This document shows, piece after piece, positions 1 through 8,986 of a DNA stretch of 64,000 bases. The notes below the pieces were generated by a model that searched no databases, had not been told where the DNA came from, and saw nothing but the letters and a program-made list of their open reading frames with translations. The first letter of the stretch is position 1. The number at the start of each line of letters is the position of its first letter. Origin of the DNA: Litoribaculum gwangyangense (GTDB lineage: Bacteria > Bacteroidota > Bacteroidia > Flavobacteriales > Flavobacteriaceae); contig NZ_BAABJW010000001.1 in assembly GCF_039543505.1 (NCBI RefSeq), positions 62,001 through 126,000 on the forward strand, written 5' to 3'. The translations under genes were made by a program, and so were the position numbers.

Positions 1-955
1 CTAATGTATTAATATAATGCTCTAAAGCTTCATTATTTGCTTGCTGAAACTCACCATCATCAATAGGGTTATACTCTATAATATTTACTTTACAAGGAAC
101 ATATTTACAAAAGTTAACTAGGGCATCAATGTCTTTTTGGCTATCATTTATACCTTTCCAAACCACATATTCGTAACTTATTTTTCGTTTTGTTTTTTGG
201 TACCAATATTCAAGTGATTCTCTTAAATCATCTAAAGGAAAGTTGTCATTAAATGGCATTATGGAAGTTCGAACTTCATCGATGGCCGAGTGTAGTGATA
301 CTGCTAAATTAAATTTAACAGCATCATCAGCCATTTTCTTAATCATTTTTGGAACCCCTGATGTTGAAACGGTTATTCGCTTTGGTGACATCCCTAAACC
401 CTCGTCAGAGGTAATCTTATCAATGGCTTTTAAAACGTTATTGTAATTCATAAGTGGCTCGCCCATACCCATAAAAACAATATTACTTAGCGGTCTGTTA
501 AAATAAAGCCTACTTTCATTATCAATAGCTACCACTTGATCATAAATTTCATCGGGGTTTAGATTTCGCATGCGCTTTAAACGTGCTGTGGCACAGAATT
601 TACAATCTAAACTGCAACCTACTTGACTTGAAACACAAGCGGTACTTCTGGTAGCGGTTGGTATTAAAACAGATTCTACTATTAAACCGTCGTGTAACCT
701 TACCGCATTTTTTATGGTACCGTCATTGCTGCGTTGCATAGTATCAACCTTTATATGATTGATAACAAAATTATCTTCTAGCATTTGCCGTGTTTCTTTT
801 GAAATATTGGTCATATCTTCAAAAGTGTGTGCAGATTTTTGCCAAAGCCATTCGTAAACTTGATTACCTCTAAAAGCTTTATCGCCTTGTTTTACAAAGA
901 AATCTCGTAATTGCTCTTTGGTTAATGCGCGAATGTCTTTTTTAACTGTTGCCAT
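1..955 (-). CDS. rlmN: 23S rRNA (adenine2503-C2)-methyltransferase RlmN, 3' end cut off
   Basis: Radical-SAM enzyme that methylates C2 of A2503 in 23S rRNA, and of A37 in some tRNAs. The reading frame starts MATVKKDIRALTKEQLR at 955 and stays open to the left edge of the window, giving 318 codons. The [4Fe-4S] ligand motif CSLDCKFCA (CxxxCxxC) is present. It is followed by FMGMGEPLMNYNNV and the ITVSTSGVP segment, both typical of RlmN. The second catalytic Cys lies just upstream of the CxxxC cluster in SSQVGC or in the missing C-terminal part. The family is about 345 residues, so roughly 25-30 residues lie outside the window. The identification is firm. Confidence 0.96.
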   Translation of the reverse strand, partial: MATVKKDIRALTKEQLRDFFVKQGDKAFRGNQVYEWLWQKSAHTFEDMTNISKETRQMLEDNFVINHIKVDTMQRSNDGTIKNAVRLHDGLIVESVLIPTATRSTACVSSQVGCSLDCKFCATARLKRMRNLNPDEIYDQVVAIDNESRLYFNRPLSNIVFMGMGEPLMNYNNVLKAIDKITSDEGLGMSPKRITVSTSGVPKMIKKMADDAVKFNLAVSLHSAIDEVRTSIMPFNDNFPLDDLRESLEYWYQKTKRKISYEYVVWKGINDSQKDIDALVNFCKYVPCKVNIIEYNPIDDGEFQQANNEALEHYINTL

Positions 956-1044
956 AAGTGATGCAAAAATAGTGAAAGGATTTCCGATTTACGATTTTGA
1001 TTCAGGAATAATGAGATTACGTTTGAATTTGCATTAGGGATTGA

Positions 1045-1124
1045 GGCATTTGTTGAAGCTCTCCCAATTATAAATTGGGAAGCGACTGCCGAAAGCCCGA
1101 CATTTTGGAACAAAATGAAATGCC
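1045..1124. repeat. Multi-stem palindromic intergenic element (REP-like)
   Basis: Three nested stems are visible. An outer GGCATTT (1045-1051) pairs with AAATGCC (1118-1124). An inner TCCCAATT (1062-1069) pairs with AATTGGGA (1073-1080) and is extended by GCT/AGC across a one-base bulge. A third hairpin is ATTTTG (1102-1107) with CAAAAT (1111-1116). No protein is supported here. The compact multi-branch fold between rlmN and queA suggests a dispersed palindromic repeat. Its copy number cannot be judged from one window. Confidence 0.5.
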
Positions 1125-1145
1125 CAAAGCTTAAATTTAAACAAT

Positions 1146-1173
1146 AAAAAAAGCCTCTAAAAAAAGAGGCTTT
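1146..1173 (-). terminator. Rho-independent terminator after queA
   Basis: The stem AAAGCCTCT (1150-1158) pairs with AGAGGCTTT (1165-1173). On the minus strand it is followed by a T-run (A-run at 1146-1152), and it lies six bases beyond the queA stop codon. Confidence 0.85.
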
Positions 1174-1178
1174 GAAAT

Positions 1179-2228
1179 TTATAATATTAACATGGCATCG
1201 CCATAACTGTAAAATTTATAACCTTCTTTCACAGCTTCATCATAAGCGCGTTTTATAAAATCATGTCCTGCAAACGCCGAAACCATCATTAAAAGGGTTG
1301 ATTTAGGTGTATGGAAATTGGTAATCATACAATTTGCTATACTAAAGTCATATGGAGGGAAGATGAATTTATTGGTCCATCCATCAATTTCATTTAACAT
1401 CCCATTTGAAGATACAGAGCTTTCTATAGCGCGCATTACGGTGGTACCAACGGCACAAACACGTTTTTTGTTTTTAATACCTTTATTTACTATTTCTACA
1501 GCTTTCTCATCAATAGTAAGCTCTTCACTATCCATTTTATGTTTAGATAGGTCTTCAACCTCTACAGGATTAAAAGTACCTAAACCAACGTGTAAGGTTA
1601 CTTCTGCAAAATTAATACCCTTAATTTCTAAACGTTTTAATAGGTGTTTAGAGAAGTGAAGCCCTGCAGTTGGAGCCGCTACAGCACCTTCTTTTTTAGC
1701 GTAAATAGTTTGATAACGCTCTTCATCTTCTGGCTCTACTGTTCTTTTTATATACTTAGGAAGTGGTGTTTCTCCTAACTCGTTTAATTTTAAACGAAAT
1801 TCTCTATAGGATCCATCGTATAAGAAACGTAGGGTACGGCCTCTAGAGGTTGTATTATCAATAACTTCTGCTACCAACGTATCGTCGTCACCAAAATATA
1901 GTTTGTTACCAATTCTTATTTTACGAGCTGGATCTACTAAAACATCCCACAGGCGTTGTTCTTGATTTAATTCTCTTAATAAAAATACTTCAATTCTTGC
2001 ACCAGTTTTTTCTTTATTACCATATAATCTTGCGGGAAAAACCTTTGTGTTATTTAAAATTAAAACATCATCTTCATCAAAATAATTGATAATATCCTTA
2101 AACATTTTATGCTCGATAGTTTGTTTTTTTCTATCTAACACCATTAAGCGAGATTCATCTCTGTTCTCTGCTGGGTATTCTGCTAATAGTTCGTCTGGTA
2201 AATTAAAACCGAAGTGTGATAATTTCAT
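1179..2228 (-). CDS. queA: S-adenosylmethionine:tRNA ribosyltransferase-isomerase QueA
   Basis: Transfers and isomerises the ribosyl part of SAM onto 7-aminomethyl-7-deazaguanine in tRNA, forming epoxyqueuosine. The 349-residue length is normal for the family. The N-terminus MKLSHFGFNLPDELLAEYP and the conserved segments EGAVAAPTAGLHF, VTLHVGLGTFNPVE and NFHTPKSTLLMM are hallmarks of QueA. It follows aroA in the same direction after an 85-base gap and ends at a clear terminator, so it may be co-transcribed with aroA or use its own promoter. Confidence 0.97.
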   Translation of the reverse strand: MKLSHFGFNLPDELLAEYPAENRDESRLMVLDRKKQTIEHKMFKDIINYFDEDDVLILNNTKVFPARLYGNKEKTGARIEVFLLRELNQEQRLWDVLVDPARKIRIGNKLYFGDDDTLVAEVIDNTTSRGRTLRFLYDGSYREFRLKLNELGETPLPKYIKRTVEPEDEERYQTIYAKKEGAVAAPTAGLHFSKHLLKRLEIKGINFAEVTLHVGLGTFNPVEVEDLSKHKMDSEELTIDEKAVEIVNKGIKNKKRVCAVGTTVMRAIESSVSSNGMLNEIDGWTNKFIFPPYDFSIANCMITNFHTPKSTLLMMVSAFAGHDFIKRAYDEAVKEGYKFYSYGDAMLIL

Positions 2229-2313
2229 GTATTATTAAGTTTTTTAAAATTTTTACAACAAGGCTGCAAATATACAATCTGAGAATAGGGGTTGTCAAGT
2301 AAATGACTAATTA

Positions 2314-3537
2314 TTATTGGGTTATTTCAAACCCAATAGATTTTAAATCATCCCAAAAGGTTGGATACGATTTTGAAACCACTCCAGAATCTTCGATAAT
2401 AACAGGGACTTTAAGTGCTAAAGGTGCAAACGCCATAGCCATTCTATGGTCGTTATAAGTTGCAATTGAAACTGATTCTTTAATTATCTTGGAAGCAGAC
2501 AAATGCAGTGATTCATCAGTGATGTTAACCTCTCCACCTAACTTTTCAATTTCGGTTTTTAAGGCTACCAATCTATCGGTTTCTTTGATTTTAAGGGTGT
2601 GAAGGCCCGTTAAATCACATGAAATTCCTAGAGCAAAACAAGTAACTGCTATGGTTTGTGCAATATCTGGTGCATTTACCAGATTAAAGGCTTTGGGCTC
2701 GAGGTTTTGGTTTTTTTTGGTTAATACTATAGTATTGGATTCAAACTTTGTGGCAACGCCAAAATGTTTATAAATTTCAACTAAAACCGAATCGCCTTGT
2801 AAAGAGTTTTCTTTGTAAGAAGTCAAGGTAATTTCAGTTCCAATATCACTTAAAGCCACTATGCTAAAGTAATAGGAAGCCGAAGACCAATCAGACTCTA
2901 CAACCAAGGTTTTTGGTTCGAGGCTTTTTACATGTGGTTTAACGGTGATTGTATTTTCAACAAATGAGGTTTCAAGCCCAGTTTCATTCAATAAACTCAA
3001 GGTCATGTTTATGTAGGGAACGGATGTTATGTTGCCCTCTAGTGTTAACTCTAAACCATTTTCCAACTTTGAGGCGATTAATAATAATGCTGAAATATAC
3101 TGACTGCTCACATTGGCCTTTAAGGAAACTTGGTGTTTGGTTAGTTTTTTTCCTTTAATTCTAATAGGCGGAAATCCTTCATTCGCTTGGTAAGTAATGT
3201 CTGCTCCCAAATCTTGAAGCGCCTCAACAAGTATTTTAATGGGGCGTTCTTTCATTCGTTGGGAGCCCGTAAGAATAACTTCGCGCCCTTCTTGAATAGA
3301 GAAATAAGCCGTTAAAAATCGCATAGCTGTTCCTGCATGATGGATGTCAATGATGTTGGATGTTGAATTTAATGCCTTGGTCATTAAATGACTGTCATCA
3401 GAATTAGAAACATTCTTAAGTTCGAATTCAGGATATAATGCTTGTAGTAATAACAAACGGTTAGATTCACTTTTAGAGCCCGTTATTTGAACTGAAGATT
3501 GTTTAGCTATTTTAGATTTTTGAAGAGTAATATTCAT
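2314..3537 (-). CDS. aroA: 3-phosphoshikimate 1-carboxyvinyltransferase (EPSP synthase)
   Basis: Joins shikimate-3-phosphate and phosphoenolpyruvate in the shikimate pathway, feeding the aromatic operon about 3 kb away. It has 407 residues with the N-terminal SKSESNR motif, and the C-terminal KETDRL and NDHRMAM active-site segments are present. The PEP/glyphosate loop reads AGTAMRFLTAY, so Phe74 stands where E. coli AroA has Pro101. This departs from the classical class I loop and resembles what I recall of Bacteroidota enzymes. A terminator separates it from the upstream mazG-like gene, so it needs its own promoter. Confidence 0.95.
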   Translation of the reverse strand: MNITLQKSKIAKQSSVQITGSKSESNRLLLLQALYPEFELKNVSNSDDSHLMTKALNSTSNIIDIHHAGTAMRFLTAYFSIQEGREVILTGSQRMKERPIKILVEALQDLGADITYQANEGFPPIRIKGKKLTKHQVSLKANVSSQYISALLLIASKLENGLELTLEGNITSVPYINMTLSLLNETGLETSFVENTITVKPHVKSLEPKTLVVESDWSSASYYFSIVALSDIGTEITLTSYKENSLQGDSVLVEIYKHFGVATKFESNTIVLTKKNQNLEPKAFNLVNAPDIAQTIAVTCFALGISCDLTGLHTLKIKETDRLVALKTEIEKLGGEVNITDESLHLSASKIIKESVSIATYNDHRMAMAFAPLALKVPVIIEDSGVVSKSYPTFWDDLKSIGFEITQ

Positions 3538-3548
3538 TATTAAGTATT

Positions 3549-3572
3549 AAAAAACGCTTCTGAAAAGAAGCG
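3549..3572 (-). terminator. Rho-independent terminator after the rsgA-dtd-mazG operon
   Basis: CGCTTCT (3555-3561) and AGAAGCG (3566-3572) form a seven-base-pair stem with a four-base loop. On the minus strand it runs into a T-run (3549-3554). It lies between the mazG-like stop codon and the aroA start. Confidence 0.85.
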
Positions 3573-3590
3573 CTCAAATATACTTATAAA

Positions 3591-3917
3591 TTATTTTAAT
3601 TTCTGGTTATTATGGTGCCTATCGTGGTCGCGCTTTGCTTTCTTTTCCATTCTTTTATCAAATGCTTTTTGCAAATCAACCCCTGTTTGGTTTGCCAAAC
3701 ACAGTATCACAAAAAGTACATCGGCGAGTTCCTCACCTAAATCTTTATCTTTATCACTTTCTTTTTCACTCTGTTCGCCATACCGACGCGCTATAATACG
3801 AGCCACTTCACCAACTTCCTCGGTAAGTTGTGCCATATTGGTAAGCTCGTTGAAATAACGAACACCATGTTCGTTAATCCAATCATCAACTATTTTTTGG
3901 GCGTTTTGAATATTCAT
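3591..3917 (-). CDS. MazG-like nucleoside triphosphate pyrophosphohydrolase
   Basis: Small all-alpha NTP pyrophosphohydrolase, thought to hydrolyse non-canonical (d)NTPs. The 108 residues carry the family's metal-binding pattern: EEVGEVARII near residue 30 and GEELADVLFVI near residue 62. The tail is basic and His-rich (KAKRDHDRHHNN). The start codon sits at the stop of dtd, which indicates translational coupling within the rsgA-dtd-mazG operon. All three genes deal with nucleotides or translation quality control. The exact substrate cannot be read from the sequence. Confidence 0.88.
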   Translation of the reverse strand: MNIQNAQKIVDDWINEHGVRYFNELTNMAQLTEEVGEVARIIARRYGEQSEKESDKDKDLGEELADVLFVILCLANQTGVDLQKAFDKRMEKKAKRDHDRHHNNQKLK

Positions 3918-4369
3918 TATTCTCTATTTTTAGTATCAATAATTATAGTTACAGGTCCATCATTAAGCAATTCCACTTTCATATCGGCTCCAAACTGGCC
4001 AGTTTGGATGGGTTTACCTAAATCCATTTCCATTTTTTTTACAAAAGCATCATATAAAGGAATGGCCACCTCGGGTTTTGCTGCTTTAATATAGCTTGGG
4101 CGATTTCCCTTTTTGGTTAAAGCATGCAAGGTAAACTGACTAACCACAAGAGCGTCTCCTTCAACTTCCAAAAGGGATTGATTCATTACGCCATTTTCAT
4201 CTCCAAAAATGCGAAGATTAATTATTTTATTTGAAAGCCAATCAATATCTTTTGGAGCATCATCATTTACAATTCCTAAAAAGATTAAGAGTCCGTTTGC
4301 AATGGAAGCCACTTTTGTGCCTTCAATAGTAACACTTGCTTTAGATACCCTTTGGATAACTACTTTCAT
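3917..4369 (-). CDS. dtd: D-aminoacyl-tRNA deacylase
   Basis: Removes D-amino acids (and glycine from tRNA-Ala) wrongly attached to tRNA. It has 150 residues, the normal Dtd length. The N-terminus MKVVIQRVSKASVTIEG, the SQFTL motif and the GNRPS active-site motif (the GxRPS cis-proline loop) are all present. Its start overlaps the rsgA stop by four bases (ATGA), so the two are translationally coupled. Confidence 0.96.
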   Translation of the reverse strand: MKVVIQRVSKASVTIEGTKVASIANGLLIFLGIVNDDAPKDIDWLSNKIINLRIFGDENGVMNQSLLEVEGDALVVSQFTLHALTKKGNRPSYIKAAKPEVAIPLYDAFVKKMEMDLGKPIQTGQFGADMKVELLNDGPVTIIIDTKNRE

Positions 4370-5319
4370 TCTTTATCCCAGTTATCGGTTCTGTAATGCT
4401 CATCTTCACCTTCTACAATTTGCAAATAACTGCGGTAACGCGAAAAAGCAATATCATCATTATCCAATGCCATTTTTACAGCACAATTAGGTTCTTGAAT
4501 ATGCAAACAATTATTAAACTTACAATTTTGTTTCAATTTAAAGATTTCAGGAAAATAATCACCTACTTCTTCTTTATCCATATCTACCACACCAAAACCC
4601 TTTATACCTGGAGTGTCAATAATTTTGGCACCAAAACTTAAATCGAACATTTCTGCAAAAGTGGTGGTATGCTGCCCTTGCATGTGCAAAGTTGAAATTT
4701 CCTTGGTTTTTAAGTTTAGTGAAGGCTCAATAGCATTAACCAAAGTGGATTTACCAACACCTGAATGCCCTGAAAACATACTTGTTTTTTCATACATGAG
4801 TACCTTTACCTTCTCAATATTTTTGCTTGTTTTTGCCGAAACTCCAATGCACTCATAACCTATTTTTCTGTAAACATGTGCTAAATATTTTACCTCATTT
4901 AAGGTCTCCTCATCATAAGTATCTATTTTATTGAATAACAATACTGTTTTTATGGAATAGGCTTCGGCTGTTACTAAAAATCGATCTATGAAACTGGTTA
5001 ATGTTGGTGGATTGTTAATGGTAATCATTAAAAATACCTGATCTAAATTGGCAGCAATAATGTGGGTTTGTTTCGATAGATTTACCGATTTGCGTACGAT
5101 GTAATTGGTTCGATCATGTATGTTGTAAATGACCCCAGTTTCTAAATCATTATCAGTTTCCAATTCAAAATCCACAACATCACCAACCGCAATGGGGTTG
5201 GTACTTTTAATGCCTTTAATACGGAATTTCCCTTTAATGCGACATTCGTAGGTATGCCCTAAATCGGTTTTTACAGTATACCAACTTCCTGTAGATTTAT
5301 AAACGCTTCCTGTCATCAA
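4366..5319 (-). CDS. rsgA: Ribosome small-subunit-dependent GTPase RsgA
   Basis: Circularly permuted GTPase acting in late 30S subunit maturation. The permuted order is visible: the OB-fold N-terminus comes first, then the G4 motif NKID, then the P-loop GHSGVGKST, and then DTPG. The C-terminus carries the Cys/His zinc knuckle (CKFNNCLHIQEPNC). The 317 residues fit the family. The first codons encode Met-Met, so the start could be one codon later. It is the first gene of the rsgA-dtd-mazG operon. Confidence 0.96.
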   Translation of the reverse strand: MMTGSVYKSTGSWYTVKTDLGHTYECRIKGKFRIKGIKSTNPIAVGDVVDFELETDNDLETGVIYNIHDRTNYIVRKSVNLSKQTHIIAANLDQVFLMITINNPPTLTSFIDRFLVTAEAYSIKTVLLFNKIDTYDEETLNEVKYLAHVYRKIGYECIGVSAKTSKNIEKVKVLMYEKTSMFSGHSGVGKSTLVNAIEPSLNLKTKEISTLHMQGQHTTTFAEMFDLSFGAKIIDTPGIKGFGVVDMDKEEVGDYFPEIFKLKQNCKFNNCLHIQEPNCAVKMALDNDDIAFSRYRSYLQIVEGEDEHYRTDNWDKE

Positions 5320-5401
5320 TAATAATTATATGCAAATTAACAACTTTTCATTTTAAGAAAAAGGCTATATTAGAAGCTTAATATAAAAAACCAACAACAA
5401 C

Positions 5402-5854
5402 ATGAAAAAAATTTTAATTGTATTGAGCATTTCATTATTTGCTTTTATTGAAACTCAGGCCCAAGTAGAGTATAAAGTTGTTACTACCGTAGAGTCCATT
5501 GTGCCAAACGGATTAGGACGTTCCAGAATGATTAGTGCCAATGAACAAAAAAATTACAAAGATTTTACAAGTACTCAAACAGAGGAAGATAATACGAGAA
5601 ACAAATCTGACAGAAGCGAAATTAGAGTTAAAGAATTTGATGAAACTAAATTACTAAACTTCTATAATTTAGGTGGTATACGTTTTCAAAACATTGCTGC
5701 CAATGATGCCTTAATTGAATCAAAAATCAATACTATGATTGAGGAAGGTTGGGAACTGGCTTTTGTAACGAGTGCCGTAGAAAGTGAGGCTGGTAAAGGC
5801 GATGGACAGGGCATTTTTATTACACGATTTATCTTTAAAAGAAACAAACAATAA
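5402..5854 (+). CDS. Secreted protein of unknown function, DUF4177-like
   Basis: 150 residues with an N-terminal signal peptide (MKKILIVLSISLFAFIETQAQ, cleavage expected after AQA). The C-terminal half ends in a GWELAFVTSAV...GIFITRFIFKR pattern like the small DUF4177 fold, which has been given no function. The middle is charged and probably disordered (SRMISANEQKNYKD to NTRNKSDRSE). It is transcribed alone, divergently from rsgA, and shares a bidirectional terminator with the aromatic operon. I do not recognise a role for it. Confidence 0.75.
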   Translation: MKKILIVLSISLFAFIETQAQVEYKVVTTVESIVPNGLGRSRMISANEQKNYKDFTSTQTEEDNTRNKSDRSEIRVKEFDETKLLNFYNLGGIRFQNIAANDALIESKINTMIEEGWELAFVTSAVESEAGKGDGQGIFITRFIFKRNKQ

Positions 5855-5864
5855 TTTACTCCAC

Positions 5865-5896
5865 AAAAAAAGCCTCGCAATGCGAGGCTTTTTTTT
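5865..5896. terminator. Bidirectional terminator between the secreted protein and the aromatic operon
   Basis: GCCTCGC (5872-5878) and GCGAGGC (5882-5888) form a stem with a three-base loop, flanked by an A-run on the left and a T-run on the right. It can therefore stop transcription from both sides. It overlaps the end of the DAHP synthase gene. Confidence 0.9.
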
Positions 5897-6977
5897 ATCC
5901 ATTAATAATCTTCTCCTGATGATTGATGGATTCCTGATGAATGGCTTTAAACATTTTTAAAATAAACTCTTCACTTAAGCCTTTCTGTTCGCCTTCCAGT
6001 ACCATTTTTCCTAAAATTTCGTTCCACCGTTTAGATTGTAAAACCGCAACATTTTTAGACTTTTTTAGTGCTCCAATACCGTCAGCAGCTTTCATGCGTT
6101 TTCCTAACAACTCAATTATTTGATTATCTACAACATCTATTTGTGCTCTTAAATTATCCAATGATTTGTTGTAATCTGCTTCTAAATCAGTTTCTTTTCT
6201 AATTTTTAAATCTTTCATGATTTGTACCAAGGCTTTTGGTGTTACTTGCTGTGCAGCATCACTCCATGCATTGTCCGGATCAAAATGGGTTTCAATCATT
6301 AAACCGTCAAAATTCAAATCCAAAGCAGTTTGCGATACATCAAAAATCATATCACGCTTACCTGTAATATGTGAGGGATCATTAATTAAAGGAATATCTG
6401 GATATTTATTTTGAAACTCGATGGCTAATTGCCATTCTGGATTGTTTCTGTACTTTGTTTTTTCATAGGTTGAAAATCCTCTATGAATAGCCCCAATATT
6501 TTTAACGCCCGATGCGTAAATCCGTTCAATACCACCCAACCATAAAGCTAAATCTGGGTTTACAGGATTCTTTACCAGAACTGGTTTATCTGTACCTTCC
6601 AATGCATCGGCTATTTCTTGCATGATAAAAGGACTCACCGTAGAGCGCGCTCCAATCCATAACATATCCACATCATGTTCTAAAGCTAGTTTTACATGGG
6701 TAGCATTAGCTACTTCGGTAGTAATTTTCATACCGGTTTCAGCCTTAACTTTTTGTAACCATTTTAAACCCAACGCACCTACGCCTTCAAACATGCCTGG
6801 TCGGGTTCTTGGTTTCCAGATACCAGCTCTAAAAAAGTTAACATCTGTATCTTTTAGGTCATGTGCAATTTTTAATACTTGTTCTTCAGTTTCTGCACTA
6901 CATGGCCCTGCTATTACCAAAGGATGATCTAATTTTAAATCATCTAACCAGGTTCTCATTTCTTTCTTGTTTTCCAT
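5895..6977 (-). CDS. Bifunctional DAHP synthase / chorismate mutase
   Basis: Catalyses the first step of the shikimate pathway (PEP + erythrose-4-phosphate) and, in its tail, chorismate to prephenate. Residues 1 to about 255 form a type I-beta DAHP synthase (VIAGPCSAET, FFRAGIWKPRTRPG, VLVKNPVNPD). Residues from about 265 form an AroQ-type chorismate mutase (LRAQIDVVDNQIIELLGKRM). The C-terminal position of the mutase matches the arrangement known from Porphyromonas, where prephenate inhibits the synthase through the mutase domain. I infer similar control here. It is the last gene of the pheA operon, ten bases after tyrA. Confidence 0.95.
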   Translation of the reverse strand: MENKKEMRTWLDDLKLDHPLVIAGPCSAETEEQVLKIAHDLKDTDVNFFRAGIWKPRTRPGMFEGVGALGLKWLQKVKAETGMKITTEVANATHVKLALEHDVDMLWIGARSTVSPFIMQEIADALEGTDKPVLVKNPVNPDLALWLGGIERIYASGVKNIGAIHRGFSTYEKTKYRNNPEWQLAIEFQNKYPDIPLINDPSHITGKRDMIFDVSQTALDLNFDGLMIETHFDPDNAWSDAAQQVTPKALVQIMKDLKIRKETDLEADYNKSLDNLRAQIDVVDNQIIELLGKRMKAADGIGALKKSKNVAVLQSKRWNEILGKMVLEGEQKGLSEEFILKMFKAIHQESINHQEKIING

Positions 6978-6987
6978 AATTTTACTC

Positions 6988-7839
6988 TTAACTAATTCCT
7001 TTTAAAATATCTTTTATATGATTGGTGTTTTCCATTTCGTTAAAAATGGCATCAAAATCGTCTTGTTTCATCAGCTCCTTAAAATGCGTAAGGTTTGAAA
7101 TATACTCTTCCAAAGTTTCTATAACATTAATTTTATTTTGTTTGAAAATAGGCGTCCACATAGCTGGTGAACTTTTTGCCAAACGCACCGTTGATGCGAA
7201 ACCACTTCCCGCCATATCAAAAATGTCGCGTTCGTTTTTTTCTTTTTCAATCACTGTTTTTCCCAACATAAACGAACTGATATGCGACAAATGCGACATA
7301 TATGCAATATGCTTGTCATGAGCTTCAGGATTCATATAACGAATGCGCATGCCGATATCTGTAAACAGTTTTAATGCTTTCTCTTGAAGTTTGAATGTTG
7401 TTTTTTCCACTTCACAAACAATATTGGTTTTTCCTTGAAACAAACCTGGAATGGCAGCACTTGGCCCTGAGTATTCGGTGCCTGCTATAGGATGCATTGC
7501 TAGAAAATTTCTGCGTTTTGGGTGGTTTTCAACCACTTTACAGATGTCTACTTTGGTGGAACCTGCATCGACTACCAAACCAGATTCCGGAATTTTGTCT
7601 AAAATATTGGGTAGCAATTTCACCGTTGCATCTACAGGAATAGCAATGATAACTAAATCGGCATTTTCAATATCATCCATTGTAGCCTTTTTGTCAATTA
7701 ATTTAAGCGACAAAGCTTCATCAAGCGTGGTTTCTTTCCTGCTGATACCATAAATAACTGTCTCAGGATCATTCTTTTTGATATCGATAGCCAAACTACC
7801 TCCTATTAAACCAACGCCTATGATGTATATATTTTTCAT
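6988..7839 (-). CDS. tyrA: Prephenate dehydrogenase
   Basis: Oxidatively decarboxylates prephenate to 4-hydroxyphenylpyruvate for tyrosine. The 283 residues start with the NAD-binding motif IIGVGLIGGSLA. AMHPIAGTEYSGPSAA carries the catalytic His of the TyrA fold. There is no C-terminal ACT or mutase domain, so feedback control probably acts elsewhere: on the leader attenuator or on the mutase fusion encoded next. One base separates it from the aminotransferase stop. Confidence 0.95.
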   Translation of the reverse strand: MKNIYIIGVGLIGGSLAIDIKKNDPETVIYGISRKETTLDEALSLKLIDKKATMDDIENADLVIIAIPVDATVKLLPNILDKIPESGLVVDAGSTKVDICKVVENHPKRRNFLAMHPIAGTEYSGPSAAIPGLFQGKTNIVCEVEKTTFKLQEKALKLFTDIGMRIRYMNPEAHDKHIAYMSHLSHISSFMLGKTVIEKEKNERDIFDMAGSGFASTVRLAKSSPAMWTPIFKQNKINVIETLEEYISNLTHFKELMKQDDFDAIFNEMENTNHIKDILKGIS

Positions 7840-7840
7840 G

Positions 7841-8986
7841 TTATTGAACTCTAGTAATTGCCTCTTCTAAAACTTCGGTTGATGCACATAAAGAAAAGCG
7901 TATATAACCCTCTCCTTGGGTTCCAAAAATAGTTCCCGGTGTAATGAAAACATATTTTTCATTCAATATTATATCGATAAACTCCTCAGATTTTACATTT
8001 GCTGGTAATTTTGCCCATACAAATAATCCTGTCGCTTCTTTATCATAAGTACAATTTAAGGCATCGGCCAATTGCCAAACCAAGTTTCTACGTTCCCGGT
8101 ATACATTGTTTAATGTTGCAAACCACATTTTTGAACATTTTAAAGCTTCAATAGCCCCTTTTTGAATACCAAAAAACATTCCAGAATCCATATTGCTTTT
8201 TACCTTTAAAATACTGTTTAAAAGCTCGCTATCGCCAACTACCATACCAACCCGCCAGCCTGCCATATTGAAGGTTTTACTCAACGAATTGAGCTCCAAA
8301 CAAACTTCTTTAGCACCTTTTACACTTAATATGCTTTTGGGGTTATCATTTAAAATAAAACTATATGGATTATCATTAACCACTAAAATATTGTGGCGTT
8401 TTGCAAAGGCGACCAACTTTTCAAACACATACTTGGTTGGCTGGGCTCCAGTTGGCATATGCGGGTAATTTACCCACATGAGTTTCACTTTGCTTAAATC
8501 TGATTTTTCTAAAGCATCAAAATCTGGCAGCCAGTTATTTGCTTCATTTAAATCATACAAAACACCTTTCGCTCCAACTAAATTTGTAACCGACTGATAG
8601 GTTGGATAACCAGGATTTGGTATCAAAACTTCATCGCCTTCATTCAGAAATGCCATCGAAATATGCATAATACCTTCCTTACTGCCCATGAGGGGTAAAA
8701 TTTCTGTTGATGAACTTAGATTTACTGAAAAATGCTCCTTGTAAAATTTAGCCATAGCATCCCTTAACTCAGGCAACCCTTGGTAACTTTGGTATTTGTG
8801 TGCATTGGGGTTTTTAAAGCTTTCAGCAATGGCATCAACCACTTTTTGTGGTGGTTGTAAATCAGGACTTCCTATACCCAAATTAATGACAGGTTTGCCA
8901 TTGGCAATCATGACATTAACTTCTCGTAATTTTTTCGAGAAGTAGTATTCTTCAACAGTATGCAATCGGTTTGCTACTTCTATCAT
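7841..8986 (-). CDS. Class I/II PLP-dependent aminotransferase of the aromatic operon
   Basis: Fold-type I aminotransferase of 381 residues. The PLP lysine lies in SLSKTFNMAGWRVG, with NPGYPTYQ and the NDNPYSFILND segment of the cofactor site. It overlaps pheA by four bases (ATGA). Its place between pheA and tyrA suggests that it transaminates phenylpyruvate and 4-hydroxyphenylpyruvate (or prephenate) to the final amino acids. The sequence alone does not exclude an aspartate or LL-diaminopimelate type substrate. Confidence 0.9.
   Translation of the reverse strand: MIEVANRLHTVEEYYFSKKLREVNVMIANGKPVINLGIGSPDLQPPQKVVDAIAESFKNPNAHKYQSYQGLPELRDAMAKFYKEHFSVNLSSSTEILPLMGSKEGIMHISMAFLNEGDEVLIPNPGYPTYQSVTNLVGAKGVLYDLNEANNWLPDFDALEKSDLSKVKLMWVNYPHMPTGAQPTKYVFEKLVAFAKRHNILVVNDNPYSFILNDNPKSILSVKGAKEVCLELNSLSKTFNMAGWRVGMVVGDSELLNSILKVKSNMDSGMFFGIQKGAIEALKCSKMWFATLNNVYRERRNLVWQLADALNCTYDKEATGLFVWAKLPANVKSEEFIDIILNEKYVFITPGTIFGTQGEGYIRFSLCASTEVLEEAITRVQ

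Noticed and set aside
922..1113. 63-codon minus-strand frame overlapping the rlmN start
   Set aside because: It runs through the palindromic element and the rlmN start in another frame; no protein features.
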